From: AC-32 sp963736055
GTDB lineage: Bacteria; Actinomycetota; Thermoleophilia; Gaiellales; Gaiellaceae
DNA: 64,000 nt
Direction: 5' to 3'
Assembly: GCA_963736055.1 (NCBI GenBank)
Contig: CAVTNM010000008.1
Span: 496,001-560,000 of the forward strand
Shown here one piece after another: positions 8,561-18,189 of this stretch. A program made the position numbers and the translations under genes. The notes beneath the pieces were generated by a model, which did not search any database, was not told the DNA's origin, and saw only the letters and a program-made list of their open reading frames with translations. How positions within the stretch are numbered: position 1 is the stretch's first letter; each line of letters starts with the position of its first letter.

Positions 8561-9031
8561 CTAAGACGCGCGTACGCGTGCGAGGTGGTACGGCAGCGCG
8601 AACAGACAGACAACCTCGCGGGCCATGAGCGTGAACGGCGGCCGGCCGGGCGGCGACGACGACTCGACGGAGACACCCGGGAGCGCCGCCCGGACCAGGG
8701 CTCGGGCACGAACGGCGTGCCAGTCGGAGGTGACGACCACGACCTGGTCCGCCCCGAGCTCGCGCGCGACCCTGGCCACGCCGAGGGCGTTCTCTCTCGT
8801 GTTCCGGGCAGTCGGGTCGGAGACGAGCCGGACGTCTGCGCCTTTCCAGGCCTCCTGCATCAACTCGGCCTCGCCGGTGCCGTCGGTGTGCCTGGCCCAG
8901 CCGGAAAGGAGAACCGTGTCGCCGGCGACGGCGAGCTGCTCGGCGTGCTCGAGCCGCTGCGCGCAGAGGTCGTGCAGGCCGTGATGGCGGCGGCCCGAGT
9001 AGCCGAGGACGGCGACGAGGCGAGCGCTCAC
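8561..9031 (-). CDS. YdcF/ElyC-family (DUF218) protein
   Basis: The 156-residue protein shows the DUF218 layout: an N-terminal strand with VLGYSGR, LLSGWARHTDGTGEAELM, the signature TARNTRENAL, and a late strand VVVVTSDWHAVRARA. Related proteins (SanA, YdcF, ElyC) act in envelope carbon-lipid or nucleotide metabolism, but the reaction is unclear. No signal peptide is seen. Its start overlaps the stop of the GT2 gene by four bases, so the two are translated as one operon. Confidence 0.85.
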   Translation of the reverse strand: MSARLVAVLGYSGRRHHGLHDLCAQRLEHAEQLAVAGDTVLLSGWARHTDGTGEAELMQEAWKGADVRLVSDPTARNTRENALGVARVARELGADQVVVVTSDWHAVRARALVRAALPGVSVESSSPPGRPPFTLMAREVVCLFALPYHLARVRAS

Positions 9032-9753
9032 TTCTTCCGCCGCCAGCGCTCGAGCGCGAGCAGCGTGCCGACGATCGTGACGACGACCATGACCGCTTTC
9101 TTGCCGCGAAGCTTCGACTCGCCGCTCGCGCGCGGGCGCATGTCGACCGGCACCTCGTCGACCCGCATCCCCTCCTCCTCCAGGCGCAGCAGAGCCTGGA
9201 CCTCCGGCGCCTCGCTCGTGTAGGGACGCGCCAGGATCGGCAGCGCCTTCGCGTTCGCCGCGTACATGCCGCTGGTCGCGTCGAGGAACGGACGGCGCAG
9301 CGCGACCTTCATCGAACGCCGCAGGAGCGCCGTGCCGAACCGGCGCGCTCCGCTCGGCTCGTAGCGGTAGGCGGCGTAGCCGTCGCCGCTGGCGAAGCGC
9401 GAGCCGACCGCCACGTCACAGACGTCGGAGCGCACGCGCTCCAGGAGCCGCGCCAGCTCCGCGACCGGGTGCTGACCGTCCGCGTCTACACGCCCGCAGA
9501 AGGCGTAGCCCCCCTCGGTCGCGTACCCGTACCCGGCCGCGATCCCGGCCGGGAGGCCGCGGTTGGCGCCGAACGAGATCACCTCGGCCCCGTGCTCGCG
9601 TGCAACCTCGGCTGTGCCGTCGGTCGAGCCATCGTCGACGACGAGGACATCGGCCTGCGGAAGACCATCGTGCAGCTCGTCGAGCACCGCCGGGAGGTTC
9701 TCCTCCTCGTTCCAGGCTGGCACGAAGACGAGCGTGTCGTTGCGCTCTGCCAT
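9028..9753 (-). CDS. Family 2 glycosyltransferase (dolichol-phosphate-mannose-synthase type)
   Basis: The protein is 241 residues long. The GT-A fold is clear: PAWNEEENLPAVLDEL, VVDDGSTDGTAEVA, GANRGLPAGI, and the metal motif RVDADGQHP. A short C-terminal hydrophobic helix (VMVVVTIVGTLLAL) after the catalytic domain suggests membrane association. Members transfer a sugar from a nucleotide donor to a polyprenyl phosphate or to glycan chains. It is the first gene of a two-gene operon with the YdcF-type gene. Confidence 0.87.
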   Translation of the reverse strand: MAERNDTLVFVPAWNEEENLPAVLDELHDGLPQADVLVVDDGSTDGTAEVAREHGAEVISFGANRGLPAGIAAGYGYATEGGYAFCGRVDADGQHPVAELARLLERVRSDVCDVAVGSRFASGDGYAAYRYEPSGARRFGTALLRRSMKVALRRPFLDATSGMYAANAKALPILARPYTSEAPEVQALLRLEEEGMRVDEVPVDMRPRASGESKLRGKKAVMVVVTIVGTLLALERWRRKK

Positions 9754-9783
9754 ACAGGTCAGCGTAGCCGGGAGCTACGAGCG

Positions 9784-10104
9784 CTACGTCGCCTGAAGTA
9801 CGGAGTCGAGCAGCCCGGGGAAGCGCTGCTCGAGCTCGTCGCGCCGAAGGCGGAGGTACTTCGACGTGCCTTCCGCCTGCTCGACGGTGATGCCTGCGTT
9901 GGAGAGGATCTTGAGGTGGTGGCTGCCGGTCGACTTGGCCACCGGAATCCGGAGCTCATGGCACCGCAGGCCCCGGCCGTCCTCGTTGGCGGCCAGCTGA
10001 CGAACGATCTCCAGCCGCACCGGATCGGAGAGCGCCTGCAGGACGGTCAGGACCTCGATCTCGGCGAGGTCGGGGCCCTGCGGAATGGTTTCAAGGTAGC
10101 TCAT
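9784..10104 (-). CDS. ArsR/SmtB-family transcriptional repressor
   Basis: The start MSYLETIP gives a 106-residue protein of normal family length; the frame continues upstream across the intergenic region but without support. The winged helix is clear: LQALSDPVRLEIVRQLA, RCHELRIPVAKSTGSHHLKIL, then EGTSKYLRLRRDEL. The cysteine pair typical of metal sensors is absent, so it may respond to an organic ligand. It is divergent from the MFS efflux gene and probably represses it. Confidence 0.87.
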   Translation of the reverse strand: MSYLETIPQGPDLAEIEVLTVLQALSDPVRLEIVRQLAANEDGRGLRCHELRIPVAKSTGSHHLKILSNAGITVEQAEGTSKYLRLRRDELEQRFPGLLDSVLQAT

Positions 10105-10156
10105 TTGTTTGACGTAGATCGAACAAGTATGTACGATCGCGATCGAACAATACCTG
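10105..10156. promoter_or_regulatory. Divergent promoter/operator with 10-bp direct repeats
   Basis: GATCGAACAA occurs twice (10117 and 10141), 24 bases apart, in the short gap between the ArsR gene and the efflux transporter. The second copy overlaps a CGATCGCGATCG palindrome. The spacing, close to two helix turns, fits repressor binding on one DNA face. Assignment to the ArsR protein is inferred. Confidence 0.5.
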
Positions 10157-10192
10157 ATGAGAAAGATCTCGCCAAGAAGCAAAGGAGCCGCC

Positions 10193-11662
10193 GTGACCGC
10201 TTCCGCAACGCAACCGACCGTCTTCGAGGGCGACGCAGAGCGCCTGAGCCCCCGTGCCTGGGCCACGCTGCTCGTGCTGTGCGGCGCCCTCTTCCTCGAC
10301 GCGCTCGACGTCTCGATGATCGGCGTCGCACTCCCGTCGATTCGCACGGACCTGCATATGTCGACGAGCTCGCTGCAGTGGGTCGTCAGCGGCTACGTGC
10401 TCGGCTACGGGGGCTTCCTGCTCCTCGGCGGGCGCGCCGCCGACCTGCTCGGGCGACGCCGCATGTTCCTGATCTCCCTGACCGTGTTCCTGGTCGCCTC
10501 CGGGCTGGGCGGGCTCACCCACGACGGCTCGGTCCTGATCGCAACACGGTTCATCAAGGGAATCGCCGCCGCCTTCACGGCACCCGCCGGCCTCTCGATC
10601 ATCACGACCAGCTTCGCGGAAGGGCCGGCCCGGACGAAGGCGCTGGCCGTGTACACCGGCACCGGGGCCACCGGCTTCTCGCTCGGGCTCGTCTTCGGCG
10701 GGCTTTTGACCGAGATCGGCTGGCGCTGGGTGTTCTTCCTGCCGGTGCCGATCGCGCTCGTGACGCTCATCGCCGCGATTCGGCTTGTCCCGCGGGACAA
10801 GCCGCCCGCGTGGGCGACCCGCCACTTCGACATTCTCGGCGCTGTCACGCTCACCACGGCGATGCTGCTCCTTGTGTACACCGTCGTCGAGTCACCCAAC
10901 GTCGGCTGGGTCTCTGCTCGGACGATCGGCTCGTTCGCGGCCGTCGCCGTGCTGCTCGGAGCATTCGTCTGGCAGGAGCGGCGAACCGCTGTGCCGCTCG
11001 TGCGCCTGGGGATCCTCCGCTCCGGCTCGCTCGTACGGGCGAACCTCGGCGCGATGGCGCTGTTCGGAGGCTGGGTCGGCTTCCAGTTCGTCGTGACGCT
11101 CTACCTGCAGCAGCTCCGCGGCTGGTCGCCGCTCGAGACCGGCCTGGCGATCTTCCCGGGCGGGCTCCTGGTGGCACTCCTGTCGCCGCGGATCGCGCCG
11201 CTCGTGATGCGCTTCGGAGTCACGAAGCTGATCATGGCCGGAATGGTCGCGATCGCCGCCGGATACGCACTGTTCCTGCCGATCGGGCTCGACTCGAGCT
11301 ACGTCTTCGCGATGCTGCCGACCTTCCTGCTCGCCGGGCTCGGCTTCGCGCTCGCGTTCGCGCCGCTGAACATCGCCGCCACCTCCGGCGTGGCCCCCGC
11401 CGAGCAGGGGCTCGCCGGCGGCCTGCTGAACACCTCGTTCCAGTTCGGAGGCGCGCTCGTGCTGGCCGTCGTGACCGCGGTGAACAACGCGAACCGCGGT
11501 TCAGGCGGCTCGCCCGAGGCCCTTCTCGACGGGTTCCACGCGGCGCTCTACGTCTCGTTGATCGTCGCGCTTCTCGGCCTCGTTGCGGTCGGATCCGGCA
11601 TCTGGCGACGGACCGCGGCCGCTCCGGCGATGGAGCAGGTCGAGGAGCTCGAAGCGGCCTGA
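10193..11662 (+). CDS. MFS drug-efflux transporter, DHA2 (EmrB/QacA) family
   Basis: A GTG start six bases after AAAGGAG is preferred (489 residues); an ATG at 10157 in the same frame would add 12. The protein has about 14 predicted membrane spans. Motif A is GGRAADLLGRRRMFL, with the early LDALDVSMIGVALPSI segment and motif C-like GTGATGFSLGLVFGGLL. The family exports hydrophobic drugs or metabolites using the proton gradient. It is divergent from an ArsR repressor across a short operator region and is followed by a terminator. Confidence 0.9.
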   Translation: MTASATQPTVFEGDAERLSPRAWATLLVLCGALFLDALDVSMIGVALPSIRTDLHMSTSSLQWVVSGYVLGYGGFLLLGGRAADLLGRRRMFLISLTVFLVASGLGGLTHDGSVLIATRFIKGIAAAFTAPAGLSIITTSFAEGPARTKALAVYTGTGATGFSLGLVFGGLLTEIGWRWVFFLPVPIALVTLIAAIRLVPRDKPPAWATRHFDILGAVTLTTAMLLLVYTVVESPNVGWVSARTIGSFAAVAVLLGAFVWQERRTAVPLVRLGILRSGSLVRANLGAMALFGGWVGFQFVVTLYLQQLRGWSPLETGLAIFPGGLLVALLSPRIAPLVMRFGVTKLIMAGMVAIAAGYALFLPIGLDSSYVFAMLPTFLLAGLGFALAFAPLNIAATSGVAPAEQGLAGGLLNTSFQFGGALVLAVVTAVNNANRGSGGSPEALLDGFHAALYVSLIVALLGLVAVGSGIWRRTAAAPAMEQVEELEAA

Positions 11663-11677
11663 CGCGGAATTGAGGCG

Positions 11678-11717
11678 GCCGGGGCTCCCCGAGGAGCAGG
11701 CGTAAGGGAGCCCCGGC
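11678..11717 (+). terminator. Terminator hairpin after the MFS gene
   Basis: A perfect 12-bp stem, GCCGGGGCTCCC paired with its complement, and a 16-base loop start 15 bases after the stop codon. Confidence 0.75.
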
Positions 11718-11846
11718 GTCACGCAAACCTGCGGCCCCTCTCCCTGGCGGCGGTCTGCGGATCCAGCCCGTCCGAACGCTACGAGACGAGCGCGGTCGCG
11801 TGGGTTACGCGGACGTTCGACTTCGGTGTCGATGCTGTGACAGCGG

Positions 11847-14800
11847 CTAGCGGACCCACAGCTGGTCGAGCAGAACGGTCCAGAACGGGTGGTACTGGTA
11901 GTTACCGACACGGGTCGACAGCGCTGTGACCGCGCGCGGGTTGTAGAGCGGCACCCACGGCGCCCGGTCGACGAGCTCGCGGTCGACCCGGCTCCACGCC
12001 TCGCCCGCGGCGGCGGGGTCGGTCTGCTGCAGCGCATGGGCTCGCCGGGCCTCCGCGTCGATCGAGCGGTCGCAGAACTCTGCGATGTTGAGGTTGCCCG
12101 CATTCCGGGGAACGAAGGCAGCGCAGGTGAGTAGTGGGTCGATGAAGTTCGCCGGGGTCGGGTGATCCTGATACCAGCTGAACCAGCCGAGCTGAAACCG
12201 CCGACGCGAATCGCCGAGCGCGCCCACGCCCACGGCACCGGCGTTCGAGATGACCCTGTCGGAGGCCCGGTAACCCAGCCGGTCGAGCACCGAGACCACG
12301 TAGCGGCCGATCTGCAGCGTCGGCCCGCCAGGGAAAGGCGGGCTGAGCAGCAGCGTCACCCTCATCCCGCGTGTGCCAGAAGAGATGACCAGCTGCTCGG
12401 CCTTGGCGAGGTCGGGCGCCGTCCAGGATCCACTCGGGCCGAGGTCGAGCGTGTACGGGCAGTACGGCCGGTATCCGGGGATCGTCGGCGCGAGGATCTG
12501 GCAGGTCGGCTGTGCCGTCAGCGAGCTGCCGGTGAAACGGGCGATCCGGTTGCGGTCGAGCGCGTAGTTGAGCGCCCTGCGCACGGCGAGCCGGTCGAAC
12601 GGAGCGACCCGCGTGTTCATGACCAGCGCGAAGGTCGCCCCGAGCGGGTCGATGTGCAGCTGGTTCGCGAAGTGCCTGGCGAGCTCGTCGACGCGGCCCA
12701 GCGGCGGGGAGAGCAGCACGTCCATGGAGCCCCGCTCGAGCTCGGCGATCTGGCGCGACTCGCCGGAAATCGACATCACGATTCGATCCGGGTATCCGGC
12801 GGGCTGAGCGTCCCGCGACCACTCCCGGAAGCGAGGGTTCCGCACGAGGATCCAGGAATTGCCCGGCTTGAACGACCTCGTCATGTACGGCCCCGTCGCG
12901 GCGAGAGGCTTCCGCCCGATGTCGCCGTCAGGCGTTCCTTTCGGTACCGCCGAGGCCATCGCAAACGCGAGCTTGTAGAGGAATTCCGGATCGGCCTTCG
13001 TCAGGTGGAAGGTGACGGTGCCGGCATCCCCGTCGACGACGATGCCGCGGCTGAGGTCGCAACCGCTCGGATGTCGAGCACAGCTCTCCGCGCCGACGAT
13101 GCCCGTGTACTGGGACTCGAGGAAATCATTGCCCGGCCTGAAGACGCGCTCGATCCCGCGACGGAAATCCTCCGGTCGTACGAGAGAGCCGGTCGAGTAG
13201 CGAATTCCGTCGCGGAGCTGGAACGTGTACGTGCGCCCACCGTCCGTCGGCTGCGGAAGCGCGGTCGCGAGATCGGGGACGAGCTCGGCCCCAGCGAGCC
13301 CCCCGGTGCGCCGGTAGGTCACGAGCCCGTCGTTCGTCAGGCTCAACAGCTGCCACTGACTCTGGCCGTCGAATACCGCCGGGTCGGCTGATTCAGGACG
13401 AACCCCGGCGACACCGCGGTCCTGAGCGTGCCCCCGCGGTGGCTGGCCTGCCCGGGCAGGACCGTCACCCAGGCGTCCCGGCCGACGGGGGCGACGTCGG
13501 TCGGGTCGTTCCCGACCTCGATGACCCGCTGCGAGCCTGTTTCCGGGTCGAGTCGCGAGACGGTGCCACTGCGACTGTTCGCGACCCAGACGGCGCCGTC
13601 TCCGTAGGCCACGCCGTTCGGTGAGTCCCCGACCGTGGTCTTGCGAACGCGCCCGCTGCGTGGGTCCAGCCGCGAGACAGTGCCATCGGGCTCATTCGCG
13701 ACCCAGACGCTGCCTGCTCCGACGGCGACGCCACGTGGGCCGTTGCCGATCGGGATCGACTGCGTCACCCGGTTGCTCTTCGGGTCGACGAGCAGCAACT
13801 GCCCCGTCGAGGAGCTCGACACCCACATCCCCCGCCGGCCCGAGGCAATCCCTTCCGGCACTCCGGCCAGAGGGACTGTCGCCGCCACCTTCGCGCTGTC
13901 TGCGTCGATCCTCGACAGCGAGTAGTCGCTCGCGTTCGCCACCCAGACCGATCCGTGCCCGTAGGCAATGGCGGTCGCGCCGTTTCCGACCTGGATCGTC
14001 CCGACCTGCTTGCGCGCCTGGGGGCTGACCTCCGAGACGGTGCGGTCGAGTTGGTTCACGACCCACACCTGCCCGTCGCCCACGGCCACGGCGGTCGGGT
14101 GATGCCCGACCGGGATGCGGTCGACCGTCCGGCTGTCCGGGTCGATGCGCAGAACCAGGTCCTCGGCGGTGTCCGCGATCCAAACGGCTCCGGCGCCGTA
14201 GGCGATCCCGCCCGGCTCGCCGCCGCCCGAGATCACCGCGCGAACCTTGCTGCCCTCGACGACGCCGATGCTGTTCGGCGCGGCCCGGAGCGCGCGTGCG
14301 TCCGACGAAAGACGGGTGACGAGCAGCGCCGCGACACCTGCTGCGACGATCAGGCCGGCGATCGCCAGCAACCCTCTGCGGCCGATTCGAGGCGCTGCGG
14401 ACACGGGAACCCGGGGTTCGCTGCGCGGCGGCGCCTGAAGCGACGGGTCGTGCTCGAGGATCGAACGCTCGAGGCGCTGTAGCTCGGGGCTCGGCTCGAC
14501 GCCCAGCTCGTCGACGAAGCGGTGCCTCGCTGCCCGGTACGCCTCGAGCGCCTCGGCCTGACGGCCGCAGCGGTAGAAAGCGACGAGCAGCTCGCCCTGC
14601 AGCCGCTCGCGCAACGGGTGTGACCGTACCAGCGACTCCAGCTCGGCCACCACGTCCTCGTGACGCCCCAAGGCGAGGTCGACCTCGATCCGGTCCTCGA
14701 GCGCGCTCAGCCTCAGGTCCTCGAGCCGCCGAATCTCCTCCTGCGCGAACGGCTCGTAGGTGAAGTCGGCGAGGGGAGGCCCGCGCCAGAGCGCGAGCGC

Positions 14801-15173
14801 TTCCCGGAGTCGCTCGGCCGCCGCGGCCGGCTCCTCGTGGCGCGCCTCCTCGACCAGCGCCCGAAACCGGCTCGAGTCGAGCAGCTGCTCGTCGATCCGG
14901 AGCGCGTAGCCAGGGGTCTGCGTGACGAGAACGCCCTCGCCCAGCGTCCTGCGCAGCCGGGCGACGTAGCCCTGCACGTTCTTGGCCGCGGTCGGGGGCG
15001 GGTTGCTCGCCCCAGAGCTCGTCCACCAGTGCATCGACCGAGACGACCTCGCCGGAGCGCAGGAGCAGAGCGGCCAGAAGAGCGCGCGGCTTCCCGGCCG
15101 GAAGCTCGAGCGTCCGTCCGTCGATCCTGGCCTCAAATGGCCCCAGGATGCGGAATTCGAGCGGTTCGCTCAC
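11847..15173 (-). CDS. SARP/BTAD regulator fused through a membrane helix to a beta-propeller and a family-5 solute-binding domain (two frame changes)
   Basis: Read with two single-base frame corrections (near 14995 and near 13392), this is one protein of about 1,108 residues. In order: OmpR-type winged helix (about 1-95; MSEPLEFRILGPFEA), BTAD helical repeats (about 100-245), a membrane helix (about 265-288; LLAIAGLIVAAGVAALLV), a YncE/Vgb-like propeller with repeats of the form GDGAVWVANSRSGTVSRLDP (about 300-585), and an SBP_bac_5 (OppA-like) domain to the end. The frames rejoin smoothly: NQ, then DPAVFDGQSQWQLLSLTND. The topology implies a cytoplasmic DNA-binding half and an external ligand-sensing half, like ToxR/CadC one-component sensors. 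Its target is unknown; the divergent small secreted protein gene is the nearest candidate. Confidence 0.75.
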
Positions 15174-15268
15174 GCCGCCAACCGCCGATCAACCGGGGTC
15201 AACCGATCCTCAACCGCCGCCCTCGAGAGTCCCTGGCAGCGCAAGACACTCAGACGAAAGGAGACGTC

Positions 15269-15619
15269 ATGTTCAGCATTCACGCAGCCCGTCTGGCAAC
15301 GGTCTCGGTGCTCGCCGCCGCGATCCTCGCGCCCGCTGCGGAAGCCGGTCGGTACAGCATCGCCGCGCCGCTTCCGCATAAGTCGCACTCGGTGGCGACC
15401 TGCCACCAGTACTGCAGCGGGGCCGTCCCCTCCGGCGGGACGCTTCCCGCGACGCGCCATTCGATCGTGCGCACGGAGCTCGTTTCGACCTCCGGCGGAT
15501 TCAACTGGGCCGACGGGGCCGTCGGCTTCGCGGTCGGGATCGGCGCGATGGTCGTCGTCTTCACGGTCGGGACCGGCCGCCGCCGCATGCGCCTTCGGCC
15601 CGCCAACACCGCATCGTGA
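15269..15619 (+). CDS. Small exported protein with C-terminal membrane helix
   Basis: The ATG follows GAAAGGAG and starts a 116-residue protein. It has a signal peptide (AARLATVSVLAAAILAPAAEA), a short region with two cysteines (CHQYC), and a C-terminal hydrophobic segment (GAVGFAVGIGAMVVVFTVG) followed by basic residues. I do not recognise the family. It is divergent from the membrane-spanning SARP-type regulator, so regulation by it is possible. A strong hairpin lies about 150 bases downstream. Confidence 0.7.
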   Translation: MFSIHAARLATVSVLAAAILAPAAEAGRYSIAAPLPHKSHSVATCHQYCSGAVPSGGTLPATRHSIVRTELVSTSGGFNWADGAVGFAVGIGAMVVVFTVGTGRRRMRLRPANTAS

Positions 15620-15772
15620 ACGTGAACCCGGCACGGAACGAGCAAATCATGCGCTTTGCAGCGCAAGAAGGGAACCGCCGGGTGCTCGTCGGCACGATTG
15701 CAAACGCGCTTGCAGCCCTCGCGTACGCCGACTGGTCGCAGGGATGGGCGTGGAGCGCCGGTTGGCGAGACG

Positions 15773-15812
15773 AGCGGCGGGAGGGCGACCATCGGGACGC
15801 CCTCCCGCCGCT
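15773..15812. terminator. Bidirectional terminator hairpin
   Basis: A perfect 15-bp stem (AGCGGCGGGAGGGCG / complement) with a 10-base loop. It lies between the small exported protein gene and the minus-strand 90-residue gene, whose stop is 12 bases away. Confidence 0.85.
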
Positions 15813-15823
15813 TCGATCTCGTG

Positions 15824-16096
15824 CTAGCTCGCCGCGGCGACCGACGCGCCGGGCACGCCCATCGCGTTCTGGTTGTCGACCTCGTAGTACTCGTTCTCGC
15901 TGACGTCGCCGACCTCGCCCTCGACGATGTCACGCACGGTCTCGACGGAATCCGACTCCCAGACGCAGACGGCCCGCGAGCCGTCCTGGTTCGGGATGGT
16001 GCTGTGAAGAGCGGTTCCCTGTGGGAGATCCAGATCTGCAGCAGCGCCCCAGAACTTCTCGGGGTCAGAGACGGCGTGGATGGCGATGATGTGAAT
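15824..16096 (-). CDS. Conserved-type hypothetical protein (about 90 aa), no standard start codon
   Basis: The frame reads like a real small protein: IHIIAIHAVSDPEKFWGAA, ALHSTIPNQDGSRAVCVW, then ESDSVETVRDIVEGEVGD and ENEYYEVDNQNAMG. AGAGGAG lies just before the codon where a start is expected, but that codon is ATT. No in-frame ATG, GTG or TTG is available upstream. Either ATT is used (rare), or a base error changed ATG. The ferredoxin-like alpha/beta pattern suggests a dimeric stress or monooxygenase-like fold. The function is unknown. Confidence 0.6.
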   Translation of the reverse strand: MHIIAIHAVSDPEKFWGAAADLDLPQGTALHSTIPNQDGSRAVCVWESDSVETVRDIVEGEVGDVSENEYYEVDNQNAMGVPGASVAAAS

Positions 16097-16313
16097 CGCG
16101 TTCTCCTCTCGTCGGCACTGGGACGATCCCGGTGCTCGATCGCCGACGCTACTCCTATGCGGTCACGGGCGTCCACAGCGGCGTCTCACAGGTAGCCATA
16201 CGCATGACACCGCAGCGGTGGGTGCGCGCCAACCTGGACTTTGAGACACCAACAGCTCGGACGACTAGGCTCGTTCGATCCTCGAGCTCGACACGCCTCA
16301 CGGCCCCGCGCGG

Positions 16314-16896
16314 GTGCATCTCCATCCGGTCGACCGGCCGGTGTCCGTGCTCGTGCTCGGGCACGGCGCGGGGGGTGGCGTCACGGCGCCCGATCTCGTG
16401 GCCGCGACGAAGGCGGCGCAGTCCGCGGCGCTGAGCGTCGCGCTCGTCGAGCAGCCGTATCGCGTGGCCGGCCGCCGCTCGCCCGCCCCGGCCAACCAGC
16501 TCGACACGGCCTGGACGGCGGTGCTCGAGCAGCTGCGCGAGCGCGAGCTGGGCGGGCTGCCGCTGCTGGTGGGCGGCCGCTCCGCCGGCGCCCGCGTCGC
16601 CTGCCGGACCGCCGAAGCCGTGGAGGCTGTCGCGGTCATCTGCCTGGCCTTCCCGCTCCATCCGCCGGGCAAGGGCGACGATCCGATCCAAGAGCCGGTT
16701 GTACGAGCTGGACGCGGTTCGCGCACCGACGCTCGTCGTCCAGGGCGAGAGCGATCCGTTCGGGCTGCCGCCCGAGGGCCCGACCCGCACGGTCGTGACC
16801 GTCCCGGGCAACCACTCGCTCAGGAACGCCGGCGCCGTGTCCGCGGCGGTGTCGGCCTGGCTCGCGACCCGCGCACCGCTGGCGAGCAGGCCCTGA
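16314..16896 (+). CDS. Alpha/beta hydrolase of the KANL3/Tex30 (dienelactone-hydrolase-like) type, with frame change
   Basis: The N-terminal half reads VSVLVLGHGAGGG (oxyanion loop), VALVEQPYRVAGR and the nucleophile elbow GGRSAGARVA. Near 16690 the frame changes, then YELDAVRAPTLVVQGESDPFG and TVPGNHSLRN supply the acid and histidine. The GTG start used here cuts off a likely first strand (ILELDTPHGPARV), so the true start may lie upstream or be altered. The stop shares one base with the ATG of the ZIP gene, so the two are coupled. The substrate is unknown. Confidence 0.7.
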
Positions 16897-17593
16897 TGGG
16901 CGCCGCGCTCGGCTGGGGCGTGGTGGCCGCGTCCTCGCTCGTGCTCGGGGCGCTGCTCGGCCTGGCTCGGAAGTGGCCGGACCGGTTGGTCGGGCTTGTG
17001 CTCGCCTTCGGTGCGGGCGCACTGATCAGCGCCGTCAGCTTCGAGTTGTTCGAGGACGGGATCGCGGTGGGCGGAGCGGCCGCGGTCGGCCTCGGCCTCG
17101 CGGCCGGTGCTCTCACCTACTTCGCGCTCTCGCGCATCGTCGAGACGAAGCTCGGCGACGGAGGCGGGCCTTCGCTGGCGCTCGGCGCGTTCCTCGACGG
17201 GATCCCGGAGCAGCTGGTGCTCGGGATCGGGATCGCCGCGGGCGAGGGCGTGAGCATCAGCCTGCTCGTGGCCATCTTCGTCTCGAACCTGCCGGAGGCC
17301 ATCGGCTCGGCGACCGACATGCGCGAGTCCGGCACAAGCCGTTCAAGATTCGCCGCCTCTGGTTCGCGGTCGCCGCGCTCTGTGCGCTTGCGACGCCCGC
17401 CGGCTTCGCGATCGCCGAGAACACCGGCGGGCACTTCAAGGCCGCGGTGAACGGCTTCGCGGCCGGGGCGCTGCTCGTGATGCTCGTCGACTCGATGATT
17501 CCCGAGTCGACCTCGAAGTCGGGCCGTGTCGCCGGGCTCGCCACGACGCTCGGATTTGCGGTTGCAGCCGGGCTTTCGACGGCCTCCGCGTAA
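16896..17593 (+). CDS. ZIP-family divalent metal transporter, with frame change
   Basis: About 232 residues with seven to eight membrane spans once the frame change near 17335 is corrected. The core ZIP motifs are LDGIPEQLVLGIG in span 4 and SNLPEAIGSATDM in span 5; the histidine usual in span 4 (HNxPE) is replaced by Asp-Gly, a variant also seen in other actinobacterial members. After the shift, NTGGHFKAAVNGFAAGALLVML and an ending SMIPES follow the family. It presumably imports zinc or other divalent metals. It overlaps the upstream hydrolase stop. Confidence 0.75.
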
Positions 17594-17722
17594 AGGCCGA
17601 GTGGACTCGGAGGCCGAAGGAGGATTAGCCTTCGCTATCGAAAACGTGTCAGCAGTGACGACAGCCTGGGCGCTCGGCCTGGGCAACACCGGGGTTGTCT
17701 GATAGACGAGAGGGAGGCAACG

Positions 17723-18130
17723 ATGTCCAGTACACAGGCCTATTCAGGCCTCAACCGCCCGGGCTGGCTCACCTTTGCAGCGGTGGTGATGTTCTCGGTC
17801 GGCTTTCTCCGCATCATCTCGGCGCTCTACTACTTCGCCGACAGCGCGAGAGTCGCCAACGTGGCCGCCGGCGCTCTGGGTGACCACCTGTTCCTCTGGG
17901 GACTGTGGGATCTCCTGATCGCGGTGCTCGCGCTCTGGGGCGGCTACTCGCTCCTCGCCGGGAACACCTTCGGCCGCGTGGTCGGGTACACGTGGGCGAT
18001 CCTCGTGATCGTGCAGAGCTTCCTGATCATCGAGTACGCGCCGTGGTTCGGCTTCGGGACGATAATCCTCGCGGTCTTCGTGATCTACGCGCTGTCGACC
18101 ACGTCCGACTACAGAGAGACACCGGCCTAG
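17723..18130 (+). CDS. DUF7144-type four-helix membrane protein
   Basis: ATG follows AGGGAGG. The 135-residue protein has four membrane helices (WLTFAAVVMFSVGFLRIISAL; FLWGLWDLLIAVLALWGGYSLL; VVGYTWAILVIVQSFLII; TIILAVFVIYALS). This is the layout of the actinobacterial DUF7144 family, whose function is unknown. It has its own terminator. Confidence 0.82.
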   Translation: MSSTQAYSGLNRPGWLTFAAVVMFSVGFLRIISALYYFADSARVANVAAGALGDHLFLWGLWDLLIAVLALWGGYSLLAGNTFGRVVGYTWAILVIVQSFLIIEYAPWFGFGTIILAVFVIYALSTTSDYRETPA

Positions 18131-18143
18131 CGCGAGAACCAGG

Positions 18144-18177
18144 TATCCGGCGAGAGTCGCAAGGCTCTCGCCGGATA
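18144..18177. terminator. Terminator hairpin between convergent genes
   Basis: TATCCGGCGAGAG pairs over 13 bp with its complement around an 8-base loop. It lies 13 bases after the DUF7144 stop and about 13 bases from the monooxygenase stop on the other strand. Confidence 0.85.
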
Positions 18178-18189
18178 GCTCCTGTTGAC

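Noticed and set aside
15616..15903. A 95-residue gene after the small exported protein
   Set aside because: It runs through a 15-bp terminator hairpin and across the antisense 90-residue gene, and has no family features.
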